Source: JBFMHD01 sp040752395 [NCBI: Candidatus Hydrogenedentota bacterium] (GTDB lineage: Bacteria; JBFMHD01). Taken from it: a stretch of DNA of 30,610 bases. Shown here one piece after another: positions 7,926-14,586 of the stretch. Position 1 is the first letter of the stretch, and every line of letters starts with the position of its first letter. Under the pieces are notes generated by a model. The model was not told the origin of the DNA. It did not search any database and worked only from the letters and a program-made list of their open reading frames with translations. Made by a program: the position numbers and the translations under genes. The stretch lies in contig JBFMHD010000007.1 of NCBI GenBank assembly GCA_040752395.1, positions 1-30,610 on the forward strand. Direction: 5' to 3'.

Positions 7926-8162
7926 ATGGGAAATATAACAGTAGAAGTTCCTGTAAATATTGATATTATTATCAAAAAACTTACAATTAAAGATAAAATT
8001 GAACTTACTAAAAAACTTGAAAAAATAACAATTGGTAAAAGAATTGATAATCTTCTTAAACGAATCGATTTTCGCAGTGAAAAGAATCCTATATCTCAAG
8101 AAACAATTAATAATGTTATAAAACAAGTTCGCAAAGAATTGTATGGTCAAAGCTGTAGTTGA
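7926..8162 (+). CDS. Probable antitoxin partner of a PIN-domain toxin
   Basis: A 78-residue, highly charged, helical protein starting at ATG 7926, seven bases after GAGG. I do not recognise a specific family. The role is inferred from its position: it precedes and overlaps the PIN toxin gene by 20 bases, as antitoxins of COG1569-type systems do. The first residues (ITVEVP) could form a short beta strand and the remainder two or three helices. No standard AbrB or RHH motif is clear. Base composition is more AT-rich than the flanking enzymes. Confidence 0.65.
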   Translation: MGNITVEVPVNIDIIIKKLTIKDKIELTKKLEKITIGKRIDNLLKRIDFRSEKNPISQETINNVIKQVRKELYGQSCS

Positions 8163-8556
8163 TACGAATATCTTCATTTCTGGTTTATTAAATAAAAAAG
8201 GAATACCACGAAAAATATTTCTTGCATTTAAAGATGGTAAATTTGAATTAGTCATATCTCCGCAAATCTTTACTGAAATCTTAAAAACATTAAATAAACC
8301 TGAATTAATTCCATTGATACTATTAGATGACTGTAAAGAGATTTTAATATTTTTAGAAAATTTTGCTACTTTTGTTTATCCAGAAAAAAAAGTCTATGTT
8401 TGCCGTGATATGGCAGATAATATTATGCTTGAATGCGCTGTTACAGGCAAAGTTAATTATATCGTTACAGGAGACAATGATCTCCTTGATATCCAATCTT
8501 TTTGTAAAATCCCGATCGTAACAGCCCATAAATTTTTAAAGGATATTTTGAAATGA
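8143..8556 (+). CDS. PIN-domain toxin (COG1569-type RNase)
   Basis: A 137-residue PIN-fold protein, expected to be a metal-dependent ribonuclease that is neutralised by the preceding small protein. The acidic residues of the PIN site are present: D7 in VVDTN, E45 in FTEIL, D92 in RDMADN, and D111/D113 in VTGDNDLL. The IVTGDNDLL and HKFL segments are typical of the 'putative toxin, PIN family' group rather than classical VapC. Start ATG 8143 lies within the antitoxin gene. The site looks intact, so the toxin is probably functional. Confidence 0.85.
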   Translation: MVKAVVDTNIFISGLLNKKGIPRKIFLAFKDGKFELVISPQIFTEILKTLNKPELIPLILLDDCKEILIFLENFATFVYPEKKVYVCRDMADNIMLECAVTGKVNYIVTGDNDLLDIQSFCKIPIVTAHKFLKDILK

Positions 8557-8583
8557 TGAGGTGTCCTATTTTTTCTGTTTATA

Positions 8584-8607
8584 ATTGACTTTTTCAAGAT
8601 TAAATTT
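8584..8607. repeat. 24-bp direct repeat, right copy
   Basis: Identical over 24 bases to 7781-7804. It begins 28 bases after the toxin stop codon and 23 bases before the next ATG, where it supplies the -35 box and spacer of the next gene's promoter. Confidence 0.8.
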
Positions 8608-8613
8608 TAAATT
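8585..8613 (+). promoter_or_regulatory. Promoter of the small membrane protein and downstream genes
   Basis: TTGACT (8585-8590), a 17-base spacer and TAAATT (8608-8613) precede the ATG at 8630; AAGGTG serves as ribosome site. Most of this promoter is the right copy of the 24-bp repeat. Confidence 0.5.
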
Positions 8614-8629
8614 CAATTAAGGTGATAAA

Positions 8630-8944
8630 ATGATTATTAACAATATCGTAGGTATCATAATTCTATCTATAGTGGTTGAAAAAGTTATTAACTTTTTAAA
8701 AGGGTTTAAAAAATCTAAATTTTCTTCAAATACTATTAGAATCTTGTCGCTAATACTCGGCATTCTCCTGTCTTATGCAACAAACCTGGGGCTACTTACA
8801 TCATTAAATCTTATTAAAACCCCGACTTTATTTAGTTATATTCTTGATATGGTCGTTACAGGAATGATTATAGCCCAGGGCAGCCACCTCACTCACGATT
8901 TATTTACTTTTATTTATAAATCTTCTAAAGATTTTAAAAACTGA
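8630..8944 (+). CDS. Small integral membrane protein, function unknown
   Basis: 104 residues with three hydrophobic segments (about 4-22, 36-58 and 66-84), separated by a basic loop (KGFKKSKF) and a short loop. The last helix runs into a conserved-looking TGMIIAQGSHLTHDLFTF segment. Small three-helix proteins ending in a G-S-x-x-x-H-D motif are seen in many genomes and are sometimes called holin-like, but nothing here shows lysis or phage context. A good ribosome site (AAGGTG) supports the start. It lies six bases before the glycosyltransferase gene, so the two are probably co-transcribed. Confidence 0.75.
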   Translation: MIINNIVGIIILSIVVEKVINFLKGFKKSKFSSNTIRILSLILGILLSYATNLGLLTSLNLIKTPTLFSYILDMVVTGMIIAQGSHLTHDLFTFIYKSSKDFKN

Positions 8945-8950
8945 AACTTT

Positions 8951-10195
8951 ATGTTAAATAAAAAAATTAAAATTCTATATCTTTTAACAAGAGTAAACAT
9001 CGGCGGTCCTGCGATGCACGTGGCACTAATCACTTCAAAATTAGATAAACAGAAGTTCGACAGCTACGTTGCCTGTGGACAGCTCGATAAAGATGAAGGG
9101 GATATGTCTTATGTTTTTGCAAAACAGAATATCGATTTAATCAAAATACCTGGTCTCGTTCGACCAATCTCACTTTTTAATGACCTTGTCGCATTGTTTT
9201 CTATCCTGAGATTACTCTTTGTAATACAACCTGATATACTTGATACTCATATGGCTAAATCAGGTTGTATCGGCCGGTTATCAGCAACTATCTACAATTT
9301 AATAAATACGATTTTAGTAAGACCCCATAGAATAAAAAAACTCCATACATTTCACGGACATATCTTTGAAGCTTATTTCAGTGCATTCAAAACCAGGCTT
9401 TTTCTATTTATCGAGAGATTTCTCGCTAATCATACAGAAACTCTCTTCGTTATCTCTAAGACTCAGAAAGATGATTTATTAAATAAATATAAAATAGGTA
9501 TCCAAAAGCAATATCAAAAAATTAATCTCGGACTTGATTTTAATTATCTTGAAAATACTTATCCTGACGAGAATATAGAACAATGTTTTTCTAATTTTAA
9601 AGATAAATTAAAGATCGGTTTTATAGGCAGGCTCGTGGAGGTGAAAGACCCGCTCTTTCTTATAACCCTTTTAAAAGAATTAAACGATAACATAAAAGAA
9701 CAAATCCATTTCTTCGTTGCCGGTGACGGCAACCTCAAAGATGAACTTTTAAACAAAATAAAAGAAAATAAACTTACAGAATATATAACGTATATCCCCT
9801 GGGTTAAAGACCTTAAAACACTATATTCTAACCTCGATTGCGTATATCTCTTCTCTTTAAACGAAGGTACGCCCATTGTAATACTTGAAGCTTTTTATTT
9901 TAATCTCTTTGTCGCATCAACGCCCGTTGGCGGAGTAGTGGATTTATTAAGTACTTCACATAAATTAAATATTATTGATGGAGATTTCTTAAAAGTTGAT
10001 CGGGGCTATCTTGTTAAAAACTATGACGTAAATGCCTGGACAGCCGTTACATTGCATCTAATCAAGGAAAAGAAAAATAAAAATCTGGCCTTGAAAGAAT
10101 TTGTCATTAATAATTATTCTATTGAAACACTTGTAAAAAATATGGAAAATTGTTATAATTATTGGGTGGGTCGAGATGTCTCGACCCCTCACTAA
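8951..10195 (+). CDS. GT4-family glycosyltransferase
   Basis: A 414-residue retaining glycosyltransferase with GT-B fold, expected to transfer a sugar from a nucleotide donor to an envelope glycan or lipid carrier at the inner face of the membrane. The N-terminal domain opens with LLTRVNIGGPAMHV, the usual glycine-rich acceptor-side loop. The C-terminal domain has IGFIGRLVEVKDP, FFVAGDGNLKDEL and the EX7E donor motif in NEGTPIVILEAF (E305 and E313). The sugar specificity cannot be read. The last codons (GRDVSTPH) are encoded by a perfect hairpin at 10168-10187, which looks like a later addition to the 3' end. It may belong with the Wzc-like gene in exopolysaccharide assembly, although they are in separate operons. 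Confidence 0.9.
   Translation: MLNKKIKILYLLTRVNIGGPAMHVALITSKLDKQKFDSYVACGQLDKDEGDMSYVFAKQNIDLIKIPGLVRPISLFNDLVALFSILRLLFVIQPDILDTHMAKSGCIGRLSATIYNLINTILVRPHRIKKLHTFHGHIFEAYFSAFKTRLFLFIERFLANHTETLFVISKTQKDDLLNKYKIGIQKQYQKINLGLDFNYLENTYPDENIEQCFSNFKDKLKIGFIGRLVEVKDPLFLITLLKELNDNIKEQIHFFVAGDGNLKDELLNKIKENKLTEYITYIPWVKDLKTLYSNLDCVYLFSLNEGTPIVILEAFYFNLFVASTPVGGVVDLLSTSHKLNIIDGDFLKVDRGYLVKNYDVNAWTAVTLHLIKEKKNKNLALKEFVINNYSIETLVKNMENCYNYWVGRDVSTPH
10168..10187. repeat. Perfect inverted repeat inside the GT4 3' end
   Basis: GGGTCGAGA and TCTCGACCC face each other across two bases (in RNA, an 8-bp stem with a 4-base loop). It overlaps the last codons of the glycosyltransferase and lies just before the MEMO-AMMECR1 gene. 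There is no U-run after it, so it is a dispersed hairpin or weak attenuator rather than a clear terminator. Confidence 0.75.
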
Positions 10196-10216
10196 AATAT
10201 GCAGAGGTGAATTATT

Positions 10217-11713
10217 ATGAAAAATTATGTGGTCTTATTTTTATCCCTGTTTTTTATGTCCTTAATCGCCTGCGGAAGTGATACCACTCCCCAAACAACT
10301 AAGATAAGATATCCAGCTGTTTCTGGCTTATGGTATCCTTCAGATAAACAACAACTTGAATCACTTGTGGCTAAGTTATTAAATCAGAATAAAGTTGATG
10401 TAAAAATTGAGGGAAAAATTATCGGTTTAATCTCGCCACATGCTGGATTCAGTTATTCAGGCGGCGTTGCTGCTTGCGGGTATAATCTTTTAAAAAATAA
10501 AAAATACAAAACTGTCGTTGGTGTTGGTTTAAGCCACAGATACCCGCTCAATGATGTGTCAATACTTGAAGAAGATATTTATAGAACACCGCTTGGCGAT
10601 GTCTTGATCGATAAAGATTGGGTAAAAAAAATTAAAACTAAACTACCCAGCTTAAAATATGTAAAAGATGCGCATATAAAAGAGCATTCCATAGAAGCTC
10701 AAGTCCCGTTCTTACAGGCTGTTCTCTCGGATTTTAAATTAGTAGAAGTGCTCGTTAATAGAATAACAGATGAAAATATGAAAACGATTAACACAATATT
10801 TGAAGAGGCTTATAAAGATAACTGTTTAATAATTGTATCAACTGATCTATCTCATTACCATCCGTATGTTACTGCCTGTGAAAAAGATTCAGAAACAATA
10901 AAATTTGTTCTTAATAAAGATTTTAATGGACTAATTGAATCGATGCAAAAAGGATATACTGAGGCCTGCGGCTCTGCGGCTCTGGTCGGCATAACGATGT
11001 TTATTAATAAATTTAAGTTAAAGCCAACTCTTGTAGAGTATAAAAATTCAGGTGATGTAACAGGTGACTTCGATCGCGGGGTCGTTGGTTATGCCTCTAT
11101 TGTATTAATTGATGAAACAAAAAAAGAAGAGACAGCAATCCCCTCAGAACTTGAAGAAATAAATTATCTTACAGAAGAAGAAGAGAGAATACTGCTTGGG
11201 ATAGCACGAGAGACACTCAGACAATGGGTTCTTGAAGATAAGAAATATAATCCACCACTGCCTTCAGAAGAAAAACTTAAATCAGATGGCGCTTGTTTTG
11301 TTACTCTTACAAGAGACGGTCAATTACGTGGCTGTATCGGCCACATAATCGGTCGAGAACCGCTGTATCTTTCCGTGAGAGATAATGCCATCGCTGCTTC
11401 GAGCGAAGATTATAGATTCCCGCCTGTCTCAAAATCTGAATATGATAACATACATATTGAAATATCTGTTATGACACCTTTACAAAAGGTGAGTTCGATA
11501 GATGAGATTAAGGTTGGTCGTGATGGACTCGTTCTACGAAAAGGCCGTAATCAGGGCGTTTTCCTGCCACAGGTCCCGGTTGATTGGAAATGGGATCTAT
11601 ATACCTATCTCGACCAATTATGTAGAAAAGCAGGTCTGCCTGCTGGTGAATGGAAATCCAAAGATACAGAGATATATAAATTCCAGGCCCAGGTCTTTGA
11701 AGAAGACCACTAA
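10217..11713 (+). CDS. Lipoprotein with fused MEMO and AMMECR1 domains
   Basis: 498 residues. The N-terminus is a lipoprotein signal (hydrophobic run, then SLIAC with C19), so the product should be lipid-anchored outside the cytoplasm. Residues about 30-300 are a MEMO domain (AmmeMemoRadiSam system protein B; class III extradiol-dioxygenase-like fold): SPHAGFSYSG (H75), GLSHRYP (H107), STDLSHYHP (D210, H213) and EACGS (C251), which retain the likely metal-binding positions. Residues about 315-495 are an AMMECR1 domain (protein A) with the signature LRGCIG (C373). The third partner, a radical-SAM protein, is not in the window. The biochemical role of this family is unsettled; a metal- or peptide-related function is only a guess. 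The start is supported by AGAGGTG eight bases before the ATG. Confidence 0.93.
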   Translation: MKNYVVLFLSLFFMSLIACGSDTTPQTTKIRYPAVSGLWYPSDKQQLESLVAKLLNQNKVDVKIEGKIIGLISPHAGFSYSGGVAACGYNLLKNKKYKTVVGVGLSHRYPLNDVSILEEDIYRTPLGDVLIDKDWVKKIKTKLPSLKYVKDAHIKEHSIEAQVPFLQAVLSDFKLVEVLVNRITDENMKTINTIFEEAYKDNCLIIVSTDLSHYHPYVTACEKDSETIKFVLNKDFNGLIESMQKGYTEACGSAALVGITMFINKFKLKPTLVEYKNSGDVTGDFDRGVVGYASIVLIDETKKEETAIPSELEEINYLTEEEERILLGIARETLRQWVLEDKKYNPPLPSEEKLKSDGACFVTLTRDGQLRGCIGHIIGREPLYLSVRDNAIAASSEDYRFPPVSKSEYDNIHIEISVMTPLQKVSSIDEIKVGRDGLVLRKGRNQGVFLPQVPVDWKWDLYTYLDQLCRKAGLPAGEWKSKDTEIYKFQAQVFEEDH

Positions 11714-11774
11714 AGGCAATGGTGGCAAAGAAAGACTGTAATCCGTCAGTTATTGGTGCGGTAGAATTTACTTA

Positions 11775-11930
11775 AGAAGCAAGAAGCAAGATAACAGAAG
11801 AAGTGAGAAGTATCAGGACGGGCTACAGGCTACGGGCTACGGGCTACAGCCGGCTGAAGCCTGTAGTCTGTAGCCTGAAGCCAACATCCTTTAAAAAATT
11901 CAGAATGCCGAAATAATCTTTCAATCTTTG
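11775..11930 (+). repeat. Palindromic word repeat, full copy E
   Basis: This 156-bp copy has three parts: AGAAGCAAG/AGAAGTGAGAAG words, a 62-bp near-palindrome (11821-11882) centred on CAGCCGGCTG, and a distal segment CATCCTTTAAAAAATTCAGA continuing to AATCTTTCAAT. Of the 31 paired positions in the palindrome, 26 are complementary and three more are G-U pairs in RNA. The whole unit recurs in reverse orientation at 14328-14475. Confidence 0.85.
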
Positions 11931-11980
11931 AATCTTTGTGCCTCTGTGCCTAATGGTAGTATGGTTTCCACCGAAGACTG

Positions 11981-12071
11981 AGAACGTGTGAAAAAATTAG
12001 ACTTTTTCAGAAAACAGGGGCTGATAATAAAAGAGTTGCCCGGTATTAATGACGATTATTTCACACGTTCT
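11981..12071. repeat. 91-bp segment with 17-bp terminal inverted repeats
   Basis: AGAACGTGTGAAAAAAT (11981-11997) and its near-exact reverse complement (12055-12071, 16 of 17 matching) enclose 57 bases with no open frame. It could be a small non-autonomous element or a large hairpin. A degenerate relative of the left flank (CAAAGACTGAGGGAATTTTG) occurs at about 28905-28925. Confidence 0.55.
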
Positions 12072-12100
12072 GAGGGAATACCAAAGACTTATTTTTTCAC

Positions 12101-12129
12101 TTGATTAAAACTAATAAAGTTATTAAAAT
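12101..12129 (+). promoter_or_regulatory. Promoter of the pseudo-receiver/STAS gene
   Basis: TTGATT (12101-12106), a 17-base spacer and TAAAAT (12124-12129) give a good sigma-70-type promoter. The leader would be about 95 bases. No LacI-type operator is present in it, unlike the next two promoters. Confidence 0.6.
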
Positions 12130-12231
12130 TTTAAATAAGGTGTCGGGGAGTTGAGACTCCTTATTCTGAAGCCTCTGACCCTAAACAAAGTATAAGGAAA
12201 AGAGAACGAAGAATCTCGAAATGAGGATGCT

Positions 12232-12939
12232 ATGTCAGGAGAATCTATTTTAATAATTGAACCAAGTGAACCTTTATTGCAAGTAATTAGTTATAACCTA
12301 AAAAAACGGAAATATAATATTATTTCAACAACTACAGGTAAAGAGGGTTTTAATTTATTAGAATCGCTCGGAAGAGTTGATCTAATTTTAATTAATTCTA
12401 TTCTGCCTGATATTGGTGGGATTGAATTGGGGAAAAAAATTAAAAGTTCTTATCCTTCTATACCCATAATAATACTATCTGCGGTCTGCATAAAAGAAGA
12501 GATCATAAAAGCTAGCCGTGCTAATATCCGCAATTTTATAACATTCCCTTTTTTACTTGAAGAGATGCTTGAAAAAATAGATAATGTCCTTAAAGAAAAA
12601 GGCGATGAGAATTATTCGGTTATCAATATTGGCAAGAAAACCGTTGTTGTACTTAAGGAAAGTCTTGACCATTTCTTTTCGAACAGATTAAAAAATATCT
12701 TGAACGATCTTATAAATTCCACTCAATACAATATTATCATTGACCTGAGTGAAGCTGATTTTTTAGCACATCAGAACCTTGTTGTATTAATCTCTGCTTC
12801 AGAAAAGATCCTACATTTAGGTGGGAGTATAAAAATCGTTGGTATAAATGAAGACATTCAGAAGATGTTCAAAAAAGCAAAACTTGAGACATATTTTAAG
12901 ATATACCCTACCAGAGCAGATGCTTTAAGAGCCAGTTGA
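12232..12939 (+). CDS. Pseudo-receiver fused to STAS domain, both phosphosites missing
   Basis: 235 residues: a receiver-like domain (about 4-120) joined to an anti-sigma-antagonist-type STAS domain (about 130-235). The receiver fold is clear (ILIIEPSEP, DLILINSILPDIGGIEL, IPIIILSA, FITFPF). However, the acidic pocket is E10-P, the phospho-acceptor aspartate is N55 and the switch lysine of KPF is F105; only S83 of the T/S position remains. In STAS, the phosphorylated serine motif D-S-S-G after IDLSEADFL is AHQN (179-182). The protein probably works by partner binding not controlled by phosphorylation in the usual way. The start ATG 12232 has GAGG five bases upstream. It may modulate a sigma factor or act with the neighbouring LacI gene, but no direct link is visible. 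Confidence 0.85.
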   Translation: MSGESILIIEPSEPLLQVISYNLKKRKYNIISTTTGKEGFNLLESLGRVDLILINSILPDIGGIELGKKIKSSYPSIPIIILSAVCIKEEIIKASRANIRNFITFPFLLEEMLEKIDNVLKEKGDENYSVINIGKKTVVVLKESLDHFFSNRLKNILNDLINSTQYNIIIDLSEADFLAHQNLVVLISASEKILHLGGSIKIVGINEDIQKMFKKAKLETYFKIYPTRADALRAS

Positions 12940-12995
12940 ATCTTTTAATTTTTGTGCCTTAGGAACAGTTTTTTCAAAAATCTGTGAAAATCTAC

Positions 12996-13024
12996 TTGAC
13001 AAAACTAAAACGATTTAGTAAAAT
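12996..13024 (+). promoter_or_regulatory. lacI-family gene promoter with LacI-type operator
   Basis: TTGACA (12996-13001), a 17-base spacer and TAAAAT (13019-13024). The operator ACTAAAACGATTTAGT (13004-13019) fills the spacer and has the central CG typical of LacI-family sites; it is palindromic except for one base pair. Binding there would block RNA polymerase. An equivalent site lies before the giant gene, which implies autoregulation plus control of that gene. Confidence 0.85.
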
Positions 13025-13050
13025 ATAAATATAACTACATTATAAATTAA

Positions 13051-13094
13051 AAAATTGAAAGATTATTTCGGCATTCTGATTGCCTCTTGCTTCT
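13051..13094 (-). repeat. Short copy of the word repeat lacking the palindrome
   Basis: The lacI leader contains only the two outer ends of the unit found at 14328-14475 (AATTGAAAGATTATTTC...GCATTCTGA joined directly to GCCTCTTGCTTCT). The roughly 100-bp palindromic middle is absent. It may be an empty or internally deleted copy. Confidence 0.7.
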
Positions 13095-13136
13095 ACTTGA
13101 TATTATTATAGTTACAATGTTTTTCAGAGGAGAGCT

Positions 13137-14156
13137 ATGAACATAAACCCCAGAAAATTAAGTATTGAAGATATAGCTAAAAAAGCCAGGGTCTCGGTGA
13201 CTACCGTCTCTTTTGTATTAAATAATAACCCATCAATAAGCGAAAAAACAAGAAAAAAGGTACTCAAAATTATTAAGGACGTGGGCTATTACCCTAATAT
13301 TAATGCCCGAAGCCTATCCTCACAAAAAACTAATACCATAGCAGTCGTTGTTCCTGAGTTGACTCACATCTTTGAAGACCCATATTTCTCACGAGCTGTA
13401 AGCGGTGTCTATGATACGGTTGAAAAAGCATCTTATAGACTCTTGCTAAAAAAAGCATCTCTTGAGTTCGCAGTAAATAAAGAATACCTGAAACTCTTCT
13501 TTAGAAAAGAGATCGACGGTATAATATATGTGGGCTCCACTCTGCGAGACTTCTATCTTGGCGATTTTAATAAATACCCATTCCCTTTTGTTCAGATTAA
13601 TAGTTTCTCTTATAATGAAAATATACCATACGTAATGGTTGATAATCATAAAATCGGTTATCTCGCTACAGAATACCTCATTAAATCAGGTTGTAAAAAT
13701 ATTACGCATATAGCTGGTTCAATGGATACCACCTCTGGTATCGAACGTCTTGACGGTTTCTTAGAAGCAATGAAAAGATATAATATCTCTCTTAATAATC
13801 ATTCAATCATTGATGGCGGTTTTACACAAGCTGATGGTTATAATGGCGTGAAACGGATCTTCAATAATAATTATAAAGTTGATGGTATCTTTGCTACAAA
13901 TGATCTCGTAGCTATCGGCTGTCTTGGTGCACTCAGAGAACTAAATATAAAAGTTCCTGATAATGTCTCGGTTATCGGTGCTGATAATATCGAACAATCT
14001 GCTATCACTAACCCGCCTCTCTCAACCGTGGATATGCCCACTTATGAGATGGCAAAAAGAGCAACTGAATTATTACTTGAAGCCATAGAAAACAAAACTA
14101 AAGTAAAGAGTAAGGTATTTGAGCCAGAACTCGTTATCCGTAAAAGTACAAGATAA
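13137..14156 (+). CDS. LacI-family transcriptional regulator
   Basis: 339 residues. The N-terminal LacI HTH is clear (IEDIAKKARVSVTTVSFVLN, about 10-29), followed by the hinge-helix region (YYPNINARSLSSQKT). A periplasmic-binding-protein-like sugar domain follows: IAVVVPE, DGIIYVGS, VMVDNHKIGYLATEYLI, HIAGSMDTTSGIERLDGF, DGIFATNDLVAIGCLGAL and SVIGADNIE. Length is normal. GAGGAG before the ATG supports the start. Identical-type operators in its own promoter and in that of the giant amylolytic gene suggest an autoregulated repressor, relieved by an alpha-glucan-derived sugar; the ligand is inferred, not seen. It diverges in no way from a functional family member. Confidence 0.95.
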   Translation: MNINPRKLSIEDIAKKARVSVTTVSFVLNNNPSISEKTRKKVLKIIKDVGYYPNINARSLSSQKTNTIAVVVPELTHIFEDPYFSRAVSGVYDTVEKASYRLLLKKASLEFAVNKEYLKLFFRKEIDGIIYVGSTLRDFYLGDFNKYPFPFVQINSFSYNENIPYVMVDNHKIGYLATEYLIKSGCKNITHIAGSMDTTSGIERLDGFLEAMKRYNISLNNHSIIDGGFTQADGYNGVKRIFNNNYKVDGIFATNDLVAIGCLGALRELNIKVPDNVSVIGADNIEQSAITNPPLSTVDMPTYEMAKRATELLLEAIENKTKVKSKVFEPELVIRKSTR

Positions 14157-14273
14157 TATAAGTTTTTAACTATTATAATGTTAAGGGGGAAAAATTCCCT
14201 ATTAAAGATTTTGCACTAAATACTTGATGTTATGATTTTCTGATGTAGCACACAAAAAATTGCTAAAATCTAC

Positions 14274-14302
14274 TTGACAAAACTAAAACGTTTTAGTAAA
14301 AT
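14274..14302 (+). promoter_or_regulatory. Giant-gene promoter with perfect LacI-type operator
   Basis: TTGACA (14274-14279), 17 bases, TAAAAT (14297-14302), with the perfect 16-bp palindrome ACTAAAACGTTTTAGT at 14282-14297 overlapping the spacer and the first -10 base. It differs from the lacI operator by one base and is fully symmetric, so it may be the tighter site. Confidence 0.88.
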
Positions 14303-14327
14303 ATAGATATAACTACATTATAAATTA

Positions 14328-14475
14328 AAAGATTGAAAGATTATTTCAGCATTCTGAATTTTTTAAAGGATGTTGGCTTCAGGCTCCGGGCTTTTGACTC
14401 CAGCCGGCTGTAGTCCGTAGCCTGTAGCCTGTCCTGATACCTCTCACTTCTTCCGTTATCTTGCTTCTTGCTTCT
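14328..14475 (-). repeat. Palindromic word repeat, full copy G, inserted in the giant-gene leader
   Basis: Reverse-complement match to 11775-11930 along its length, including TTTAAAGGATGTTGGCTTCAGG, the palindromic middle (14375-14429, centre CAGCCGGCTG) and the CTCACTTCTTCC...CTTGCTTCTTGC words. The flanking bases match the lacI leader on both sides, so the middle of the unit interrupts a duplicated sequence. Confidence 0.85.
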
Positions 14476-14586
14476 ACTTGATATTATTAGAGTTACAATG
14501 TTTTTCGAAAGAGTTAAATTAAAAATTAGGAGACAGAAGAGAGGTAACTCCTGAACTCCTTGAACTCTTTGTACGCGAGGCTTTTT

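Larger units (their letters stand above)
11714..12231. other. 518-bp intergenic region: repeats, inverted-repeat element and promoter
   Basis: No credible gene is present. From left to right it holds a palindromic word repeat (11775-11930), a tail of TCTTTGTGCCTCTGTGCC words (11926-11951), a 91-bp segment bounded by 17-bp inverted repeats (11981-12071) and the promoter and leader of the pseudo-receiver/STAS gene. The leader has a possible stem AATAAGG/CCTTATT (12134-12140 with 12159-12165). No tRNA or clear small RNA was recognised. Confidence 0.7.
14157..14586. other. 430-bp regulatory region before the giant gene
   Basis: No gene. It contains a weak stem after lacI (GGGAA/TTCCC, 14187-14199), the promoter-operator at 14274-14302, a leader duplicated from that of lacI, a palindromic repeat inserted in that leader (14328-14475), and the ribosome site for the giant gene (GCGAGG, 14575-14580). 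The predicted leader is about 275 bases. Confidence 0.7.

Noticed and set aside
11714-12231. A non-coding RNA gene or riboswitch in the long intergenic region
   Set aside because: The pairing seen belongs to repeat palindromes and the inverted-repeat segment; no known riboswitch core or tRNA shape was recognised.
14181-14200. Terminator after lacI (GGGAA/TTCCC)
   Set aside because: The stem is 5 bp, with no U-tract after it; too weak to list as a terminator.
14560-14586. Upstream TTG (and a CTG at 14551) as start of the giant gene
   Set aside because: A start there puts nine extra residues before the basic n-region. The only ribosome site upstream of the TTG is about 16 bases away, whereas GTG 14587 has GAGG at six bases and gives a clean signal peptide.
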